Assembly: GCA_932521035.1 (NCBI GenBank)
Contig: OW051494.1
Span: forward strand, 1,908,001-1,972,000
Length of the DNA stretch: 64,000 bases
Origin: Oscheius dolichura
Lineage: Eukaryota > Nematoda > Chromadorea > Rhabditida > Rhabditidae
Reading direction: 5' to 3'
This document shows, one piece after another, positions 56,572 to 64,000 of the stretch. Under the pieces are notes generated by a model. The model was not told the origin of the DNA, did no database searches, and saw only the letters and a program-made list of their open reading frames with translations. Position 1 is the stretch's first letter. Each line of letters begins with the position of its first letter. Position numbers and translations under genes: made by a program.

Positions 56572-56639
56572 ACCTGTAATAAAGGAGGCGGTAGTGTGTC
56601 AAACACTTTTCCGCGTAGCTAATTCATTGTTTTTTATTT

Positions 56640-57214
56640 ATTTGGTGGTTTCGTATTTCCTTCCTCTTTCTACTTCGTTTCTCGTATGCATCTTCTTTTC
56701 TGTTGTCTTCGACGTTCGCGCTCGTCCATCCTCGTCCGTCGTCTCGTTCGATGGCTCTCCGCCTCCCGCACCCCCCCCCCCCCCCCGCGGCTCTTCGACG
56801 ATGACTGCTCTTGGTGGTACTCCGGCTGGAGCCGCCCGGAACAAATAATAGCGATGCCCCGTGATACGGTATCGGCCTAGCAGACTGAAAAAGAGCCGAT
56901 GACCGGGAGACAATGGCTAAATAGACTCGATATCGTATTTAGGAACGTCAGCTACTTCCATTGTGTTTGTTTAGTTGTAGCCAAGAGGCAACATCAAAGC
57001 CCCCTCCTTCGTTTTTCAAGTTGTTTAACTTCCTTAAAACTGTCGTCCCTTCTCTCGCGTAGTAGAAGAGGCAACCCCAGCCTCGAGAGTAAAAAGCAAG
57101 TGTAAACCAAAACCCCTCAAGTGTTATGGAAAGGGCATAGTGACCTGGCGGATGAGGAATCCCTCGGTGCTGGGCACAGCTAGGTGCGACCAGCAGAGAC
57201 CGGGTAAAGGTCAC
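56640..57214 (-). CDS. possible minus-strand gene with Gly tract; frame uncertain
   Basis: A TTTTTCAG acceptor at about 56885 opens two readable minus frames (LLGRYRITGHRYYLFRAAPA or SARPIPYHGASLLFVPGGSS). They pass through a 16-base G/C run (56771-56786) that makes the frame beyond it uncertain. One ends DGRARTSKTTEKKM... at 56638 with AATAAA after it. A further ORF upstream (56948-57214) contains IPHPPGHYALSITLEGF. On the plus strand the same DNA reads RGSSTMTALGGTPAGAARNK, echoing the neighbouring TMTAV gene. I cannot decide which strand is used. Confidence 0.3.
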
Positions 57215-57249
57215 TTTTCTGTGGGACTCGTCACCATTTTGCTATGGGA

Positions 57250-58137
57250 AGGATGGCCATCGGCTTATCTTCTGCTCTGCCCCGTCAAATAAAGCAGTCG
57301 TCCTTCCAATACTGGAATCGGGGAATCTTTTGTCTTATCATCGTCCTCTCCCCCCTTTAGGGGACTGGGAAACGTTCTGTACTCTTAGGAATCCATTTGT
57401 AGACATAATCCATGAGCAAAATCATGCCGGCTTCATCTTCTATAGGGGCATGTAGTCAGCTGATTCCTTTTCCCCACACAGATTGGTGAATAGCCAGCCA
57501 ACGGCTTGCTCTTCTCCTGGGAGGAGAATTAGGTGCTCCTCTCCGTTCTATCAAATTCCCCTCCATCTTCACTCTTTTTCATCCCCGCTCCCGTGCCCCT
57601 TTTAATCTACGCGGTGTTCCTTTTTTTGTCCCTGTGAAGATGTGCCTATTGCCTATTGATTTGGTCTCTCTCTACCCAACAAGAGTCTCCCACACACAAA
57701 CACACACACAGCCAGTCTTCCCTATTCTATATAGGGCCTTTTATCTTCTCCTCTCCTTTGTCTCCGTGTATCCAGTCTACATCCATCCGGCCGTTGTTCA
57801 TTTCTGGCCGGAAAAGGGGAGGCGATGATAAAGCGTGGGAGGATGGCCGGGTAAAGGGCAGACGGGCGGAGGACGACTTTTTAGGACTTTGACTCAATTC
57901 TGTTCATTTTTTTTGAGGGGAACAGAGTGCAAACACACCTTCTACAAGCGTTTAAAATGTTCATTAGCATTCAGTAGCTTGTATGCCCCCGCGAGACTGT
58001 TAACGCCCACCGATTGCCGCCGCTGGCCAGACTACAGCTGCTCGGCTCGGCCATCTTGTCTTTTTTCTCTGTTTCGTCCTATTCCAAGCTCTATAACATA
58101 CGTATAGTAACTCTATTCTTTTCAGGACCTGTGCCAA
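57250..58137. other. spacer upstream of the HTH gene
   Basis: No gene supported. A (CA)n stretch lies at about 57692-57712. Confidence 0.45.
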
Positions 58138-58144
58138 GGGATCA

Positions 58145-59157
58145 ATGGCGGCTATGGCTGAGAAGGAGCCTCCTCGAGCTCACAGCGTTAGTTTACTTAT
58201 CGTCTGTGTAATTTCCCCCGATGGCCGTTAGCATCAGAAACTGGGAAGACTGCTTTAGACTTTCTTGAACTTCTCCGCTGATAATTAGCTAGCTTTTATT
58301 ATCTATTTGCGCGTCCTCACTGGGAAAGACGCGGTGGCCCGGATGGGAGACCCCTGGCTCATCTTCTCGTATTTACGACCACCGCAATTTATAGGAATCA
58401 TATGTAACTCTCATCTTTCCCTGTTTAGGCCTATACTCCTGAAGAAATTCGCCGTATTACCATGGTGGCCATCGTTGTCGGCAATCGTACAGCTGGCAAG
58501 GCCTTCAACGTGCCGGAAAGCACTATCAGGACCTGGAGGAAGAGGTCTGCTGCCTTTCCTCCCTTTCTCTCAACTGTTACGAGTTCCAGGTTCCATGAGA
58601 GCCCTTCCTGGCTGGAGAACAAGCGCAAGATCAGGGTTTGTTTCTGACCGTTCTCCCTAAAAAATGGTTGTAGAAAACAGCTAATATCCAGGGAACTCAT
58701 CAAATCACAGTCCAGGATTTGGATCCCCCTGCCTCGGCGCCTCTTGAAGCGGCTCTTCCTCCTCCCCTTCCAAGTCTCCCGGACTTCTATAAGGCTGGAG
58801 CTATGCATGCTCTCCAGCTGTGTTCTTCTTTCTATCCCACTTGGGTTGGTTTTTCACTTTTAGAGATACAAACAAGTTCAGGGTCCTGCCGAGCTGGCCC
58901 AGCGGCTCAAACATGCGCAAGAGCTGTTCGCGGCCACCTCGGCTTCTCGGCATCCTAACAGCGTTGGCATTGATTCTGGTCGAAAGAGGAAGAACCCCCT
59001 TCCGAAGAAGGTGACCAATAATGAATAGGCCAGGTAACTCTTCTGTTGTCTTTTCTAGCAGCTAATGGTTCAGCCGTCTCGCCTTCCACTGGTGCCTCAA
59101 CCTGAGGACCTCAAGGTGTCTCCCTCCTCCTCCGGGTGGTCTTCTCTTCTGTTCTAA
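58145..59157 (+). CDS. helix-turn-helix (Psq/CENP-B-like) DNA-binding protein
   Basis: Six phase-consistent exons, 58145-58186, 58429-58544, 58590-58635, 58674-58844, 58864-59010 and 59059-59157, give 206 aa. The ATG follows a TTTTCAG acceptor by 19 nt. Residues 15-55 read YTPEEIRRITMVAIVVGNR, then AGKAFNVPESTIRTWRKRFH: a three-helix unit with the recognition helix VPESTIRTWRKR, as in Pipsqueak, CENP-B and transposase-derived HTH domains. The rest is Pro/Leu-rich and then basic (GRKRKNPLPKK, a likely nuclear signal). AATAAA at 59203. A probable nuclear DNA-binding protein, perhaps domesticated from a transposase N-terminus; no catalytic domain is present. The exact subfamily is uncertain. Confidence 0.68.
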
Positions 59158-59214
59158 AGATTTTGATATTAAAATAACTACTTTGTAAAGTAATATCTTG
59201 CTAATAAATTTATT

Positions 59215-61335
59215 TGTCCTCCCTCATTTAAATAGAGTGGAGGCAGGGAGGTCCCGGCCTCGCAAGCCATCCTCGACACAGAGCAGCACTCCTCTCCTTC
59301 CCTCCATTTGAGCAGCAGCTGTAACTCCTTCCAGAAACCTTTAAAACTACTTGTATCCCTCCTTTGTGAAGTGGGGAAGGGACACCCTTTCGGGAGGATC
59401 TGTCATCCACCGTAGATTTCAAAACTATTCGACTATTTCGGTCCTCCCGTGCCCTTTCCCAGGGTGAGTCGCTCCGCCGCGGCAGGGTTATGGCCGTCCT
59501 CCCCTTTCCTCTATCTCAGATGGCATCCTATTTTGGAGTGAGCTGACCTCCCCTAAGAAGCCATTTTAGTCTGCTTTATCACTTGTATCTCCTATTGTCT
59601 ATTCCTCTACGCATTCCCAAGAAGCCTCCTCTCCTCTGCCAGGTGTCCCTTACTAGAACTTGCTCCCACCCCAGTAGTAATTTAAACTCCCTAGTAAGCC
59701 TCTCGAAGTGGCAGCTACCTGTCTTCATCTCCGTCCCCTTTCTAATGAGATTCCTTCGTTTTGTAGCCAAGAGGCCGTCGAATACATTTCCATCGCCGCG
59801 ACGCGGCCGCGCTGCGCTGCCCACACGACAGGGCTTGATCATTTCCTATGTTTCCTTCCAATTTCAATCAATCCCTAGGGTGGGGAGGGGCATTTCTCCT
59901 TATCACACTCGCCACGGCCATTGCCCATAGAAGGCAAGCTGATAACTCCCCTGCCAGCTACCGTATGCCTATTCGGCGGCCCAATTGCCGCCTGACTGCC
60001 TGCAATCCGGGAGGTCCGCCTCCTTTCCCAGGCCGCCAGTCATCTGGTGTCGCCTTCTGCCTGTCAGCAAAGGGCAGGCAGCGTTTCTCTTTGTCTATTA
60101 TTACCCTTCCTTCCCCAGTGCCGTCCTCCCATTTCGAAACTTCCCGCTCTCATCTCCCCTGGTCCTTGTTTACCCGCCAAAAATTTGAATGCTTCCCCTC
60201 CGAAATAACCACAAACATCCTTGTCATCTCTTCCCGCTTCCATCTACGTACCATTCTTCCTCCCATCTGCTACTCCCACGCTTTATCGTCCGTCGCACTG
60301 TTATTCACTGTGTGTCATACCTCTCATCACCGCTATAAGCCCATTTTACAGTCTCTTTGAGCTGTACGCTTGCCTGTGGCTGGTTCTAACAAGTTTAGAA
60401 AGCCCCTAGCGGTTCACAGTTTAAATATATCTCGTTATCTTCTGGTCCCGTATCCCTGCCCTTTACCAGGTCGAGTCGTCCCGCCGCGGCCATGATACGG
60501 CTGCCTCCTCCCTTCCCCGCTCTCCTGGAACATCCTCTCACTTTTAGCAAAAGGGGTGTCGCTATGTATAGCGTGTTTCTGACCTCTAGATCCATTTTAA
60601 ACTATTTCTTGGATACGTAATGACTCTTCATAACTTCTAGACCCGTTTTCCGAACTCATGTGCAGTTATCCCCTGTTCAGCGATTATTTCTATTCATATA
60701 ACGTCTTTTTCGAGGAGATCCGTAAAAACACATCTGAGAAACATGTTCCACTGTTTTTAGTCTATCCTCCCCGAGTATCACACGCTTCCAACACGCGAGC
60801 CTGTCACTCCTCCCCGTATAGGCAGACAGACAGCTGTTAAGTTGCGCTATATTCCTATCGGAGTCGGCTGCGCTCTGCCGAGCGAGAGGGAGAGGAGAGG
60901 GGTCAGTCAAAATGTAAACAACACCTCATTGTCGGGCTATGATTAGATCTGACGAGGGAGCATTTACAAGGGCTAGATTTATTGATGGGGGGATCCGCGC
61001 TTCTCCGAAGCAGACTTTATCCCAACCCAGGGGGGGGGGGGGGTTTCTTCTGGAACAATGGTCATGTCTTCTTGTCTTCTTGTTCCTGATTTCCATATTT
61101 CTCCTCTGTCTCTTCCCTCCAGCGAAACAGCTGATCCCCCTTCGATTTTTGGCCCAAGTCGACAACTGTAGTTTCGTGGCCGTGTGCCCCAAGCTGCCTT
61201 TGGCCTGCCCTAGCTGCCCCGGGCGAGCCTGCCCTGCCGCGTCATCTGCCCCGGAGATAGTTTCTTGTACACGGCCACCGATCTCTCGTCCACTTTCTTC
61301 TTTCTCCTCTGAAATATTCAATATCCCCTCTTTTA
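59215..61335. other. intergenic region
   Basis: No gene supported. A GTCGAGTCGTCCCGCCGCGGC-like string near 60469 partly repeats GGTGAGTCGCTCCGCCGCGG near 59463. A 14-base G run lies at 61030-61043. The last bases form the TTTTAG acceptor of the next gene. Confidence 0.45.
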
Positions 61336-61342
61336 GGCAAAT

Positions 61343-62352
61343 ATGGTTCGAACAAGGCAAAATGAATACGAGACCGACCATGAGAGAGGATGGCTGAAAA
61401 TATGGAAGAAGAAAAAGAAAACATATAAAGAAGCAAGAGAATTACGGTCGTCAAAACGGAACCAGAAGGCAGACGAACAGCGGGCAGGGGAGGAGGAGGA
61501 AGAGGAGGAGATCCAGAACAGTCCTGAGCCGTCCACGAGCAGCCAAGGAACTGGCCAGCCGGCCATCTCCCCGGTAGGAAGACCTCACTATCTGAGAAAA
61601 TCCCCATTTTAGGATGACGCCGTCCGGCTACAAGCCAAGATTGAGGAGCTGGAGCAGCAACATCGAAAGATGAATAGATTGATCCAGGAATTAATATGTG
61701 GCCTGTGCCACGACGTCGTCCGTGACCCGGTCCAACTAAGCTGTGGCCACAGCATGTGCCTGGCCTGCACCAAGCGCCTGTTCCGCCACCAGCAGAAATG
61801 CCCCATCTGTAACGGGGCTACCACCTCGGTGACAAGGAACTTTATGGTAAAAAATGTGGTGGACCGGATTGTGGAAATGAGACCAGGTGGGAATTACTGT
61901 AGACAGGAAGATAGTGAACCGATTTAGAGCTAAAACATCCGGATCCTCCAGAGGAAGAAGAAGAGCCGGTTCGTGAAGCTGCTGGCACACCGGAACAGGA
62001 GGAGCATCCTGCTGCTCAAGGCCACGATGATCCTCGTCTTATCCGAGAATATGCAGCTGCTCGAGCCGGCGGACCTGCTCAGCCACCTCGTCCTGCTCCA
62101 CCTCCACAGCTGCCGGCTCAACATGCTCGACCGGTTGAGTATCCGCGACCTCCTCCTGTACCTCCGCATGTTCAGGCTCCTCCTATCCCCCCTCATGGTT
62201 ACCCTCTCCCTCCTGTACCGCCTCATGGCCATCGTCCTCCCCAGGTTCATCCCGCTGTTCACTATCCTCCGCCTCCCCGGAGGCTTCCATCTCCAGGAGC
62301 CTTTCGTTCTCTTCAACGACAGGCAAGGTCTTTTCGAAGACCTCGCCCCTGA
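61343..62352 (+). CDS. RING-finger protein with proline-rich tail
   Basis: Three exons, 61343-61573, 61613-61886 and 61928-62352, give 309 aa. The N-terminal 80 residues are basic then acidic (KKKKKTYKEARELRSSKR; a Glu run). A short coiled coil (LQAKIEELEQQHRKMNRL) leads into a C3HC4 RING at about residues 98-135: CGLCHDVVRDPVQLSCGHSM, CLACTKRLF, KCPICN. Zinc ligands C-x2-C, C-x-H-x2-C-x2-C and C-x2-C are all present, so it is a likely E3 ubiquitin ligase. The last 140 residues are Pro-rich with PPxVPPHG-type repeats. The coiled coil precedes the RING, unlike TRIM proteins, where it follows. The ATG lies 6 nt after TTTTAG. The substrate is unknown. Confidence 0.8.
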
Positions 62353-62762
62353 TTTTGATGAAACAAATCCTACTTCTAAAACTTTGTTTTCTTCTATTTA
62401 TAGCTACTCTTCCGCCGCTATTTAGAGCCCGCCACTGACTAACATGAATTTTTGAAGTTTTGAATGTTGAATTTATGGAGGCTGGGCAACAGAAGATAGA
62501 TAGCCGGGATACTGTAATAGTTTTAAATCGGGCACCACACATTTTACTGTAGTTTATTAATTAAGAAAGATGAATTGAGAGACCGCGGGCAGTAAGGCTG
62601 TAGGCCTGCCCAAGAACCAAGTCATCCTGTTTCTCCTGCCCATCCTCCTTTCCCTTCCCTTCTCCTCCACCTTTCCTAAAAGATAGCTGATCAATTCAAC
62701 GGGTCTGGGGCATACTTTCCAATTAAAAATACAGTAATCCAGTTAATTTTGAGGGTTTTCAG
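62353..62762. other. spacer after the RING gene
   Basis: No coding sequence seen. It ends with the TTTTCAG acceptor at 62762. Confidence 0.45.
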
Positions 62763-64000
62763 AACGTGGCTGATCAGAATCCTGCTCCTGCCCCAGAGCC
62801 AGCTCCCATCGCTGGCAATGATCCCGTCCCAGGCGTCGCAATGGAAGAGGAAGCAGTGGCCGATGAGGTAGGCTATTCCCCCCCCCCCCCCCCTTCCTAT
62901 GGTTTTAAAATTACAAACTTCTAGATGGAAGGGGGAGAAGAGCAGGGAGAGGAGCAGGCACCTGCCCAGCAACCGAACCGAGCCCAATTGCCCCCTGCCG
63001 TCGCCGAGCACAATGCCTTTGTCCGTGATATCGCGGTCCATCTCCAGTGGGCTATCCAAGAACAAGAACGAGCATATGAGGTAGGATACGTAGCATGTCT
63101 GATAGTAACTCTGTTCTCCCTTTTAGAAGCTGGTCCATTATCGGGAGATGGTTGGCGTCTACGAGCAGATGAGGGACGCCCTTGTGCCTCCAGAGCCTGC
63201 GGCAGATCCCCCTCCTCCCGTCGAGCAGCAGCAGGATAATGACAATGCCGGCCAGGTAGAGATGGAGGCAGAGGAGATCGACGTCATGGATGGCCCTGGC
63301 CCCGGGCAGATGGATCAGCTGATGCCTGGACAGTATCAGGAGCCGATGGTTCCTCTACGCCGTCTCCTGGCTTGTGAAATTGGAGGAGGACATGAACCTT
63401 ATCGAGGAGGGCAGATGATTGGAGAAGGCTCCTTTCCCCGGCAACAGATCGCTCCGCAGTGCCAATATGCGCCAAGGTGTGGACAGTACCAAGAGGCACC
63501 TGGAGGACAAATGGGCCGGCCACCGATGAATATGGGCGGCCAGATGGCTGGACAACCTGTACCCGATCCGAATGGACAACCGATGGCTCCGATGAATCCA
63601 CCCCAAGTAGCTGTTCCAATGAATGTGGGACCTTACCAGCCAGCGTCACAAAATGCTCCACAGATGGCTCCTCCTCTTCCCTTGGCTAGGCTGGCTCCAC
63701 CTAGAGCGTATCCGGTAGCCCCAATGGCCGGGCCTCCGATGGGCCCACAAATGGCAGCTCCAATGTATGCTGGACCTTATCAGCCAGCTCTACAAATGGC
63801 TCCTCCTCCTCCTTTGGCTAGGATGGGGCCACCTAGACCACCGATGCTCTGGCCTCCCGGAACTCCAGTGGCTCCTCCAGCTGGCCGACAAATGGCTGCT
63901 CCAATGAATGGACAGTATCTAGAAAATCCGACGGGGCAGCAGCCAATGAATATGGGTGGCCGGATGATGGGAGGAATGCCGATGGCTGGAGGGCAGATGA
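62763..64000 (+). CDS. Pro/Met/Gly/Gln-rich protein (3' end outside window)
   Basis: Exons 62763-62867, 62925-63080 and 63127 to the window edge are in phase. The first in-frame ATG is at 62841 (MEEEAVADEMEGGEEQGEEQ), although the frame is open back to the acceptor (NVADQNPAPAPEPAPIAGND). A helical segment (HNAFVRDIAVHLQWAIQEQE, then YEKLVHYREMVGVYEQMRDA) precedes a long low-complexity part with repeats such as GPYQPA, QMAPP, GQPMAPMN and PMNMGG. The first intron holds a 16-base C run (62878-62893). It shares with the RING gene 410 bp upstream an acidic start and a Pro-rich tail, so the two may be related or even alternatively joined. A long disordered, possibly phase-separating or structural, protein; unrecognised. 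Confidence 0.6.

Noticed and set aside
55754-56848. 364-codon plus-strand ORF of VVPPLEDL repeats
   Set aside because: It is an alternative frame of the 24-bp minisatellite; the in-frame non-repetitive ends fit the Gly-rich frame instead.
57121-57250. Structured-looking GC-rich stretch considered as an RNA gene
   Set aside because: No match to remembered U-RNA, 5S, RNase P or snoRNA boxes; only a 7-bp inverted repeat is visible.
1-64000. CRISPR arrays, bacterial operons or viral genes
   Set aside because: All confident genes are eukaryotic and spliced; tandem repeats found are minisatellites without spacers.

Overview
The window is nuclear DNA of a roundworm (Nematoda). The eIF-5A and LC8 proteins closely match those remembered from Caenorhabditis. 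Most introns are only 30-70 nt, usually GT-AG with a TTTCAG-like end. Most genes have a bare 3' splice site 0-15 nt before the ATG, as expected for spliced-leader trans-splicing. Two gene pairs sit about 75-112 nt apart, as in nematode operons. I cannot name the genus.

Layout. 1-18 kb is AT-rich and gene-dense: THOC2 (cut by the left edge), SMAD4 (co-Smad), a minus-strand SKA1 homologue, then RMND1 and BCKDHA in an apparent two-gene mitochondrial operon, a small minus-strand gene and a short exon at 17.9 kb. 18.3-34 kb is a GC-rich, pyrimidine-strand-biased stretch without a convincing gene. It holds foldback repeats, tandem repeats, a dispersed CTGTCTAACTGTG repeat and isolated TATA boxes. 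34.2-36.2 kb encodes a ZnT/SLC30 zinc transporter whose neighbourhood carries two tRNA-derived SINE-like copies. 36.7-40.1 kb holds an inverted, internally deleted copy of eIF-5A, an LC8 dynein light chain with a small downstream cistron, and the intact eIF-5A gene divergent from LC8. 41.2-41.8 kb holds an unrecognised minus-strand gene, 44.5-46.7 kb a coiled-coil tail-anchored protein and 47.8-49.2 kb a DGAT2-family acyltransferase. Two unrecognised spliced genes follow at 49.6-51.25 kb.

52-64 kb is GC-rich and carries genes that look lineage-specific: a TATA-driven cysteine-rich secreted propeptide, a convergent gene carrying a TMTAV motif, a glycine-rich protein built from STMTAVGG units plus an 8-residue minisatellite, a helix-turn-helix protein, a RING-finger protein with a proline-rich tail, and a Pro/Met/Gly-rich gene running off the right edge.

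Gene models were built by hand from splice signals, reading phase and remembered family alignments. Exon phases agree throughout wherever exons are listed. Housekeeping identities are secure; the unnamed genes are structural predictions only. Nothing here was checked by database search.
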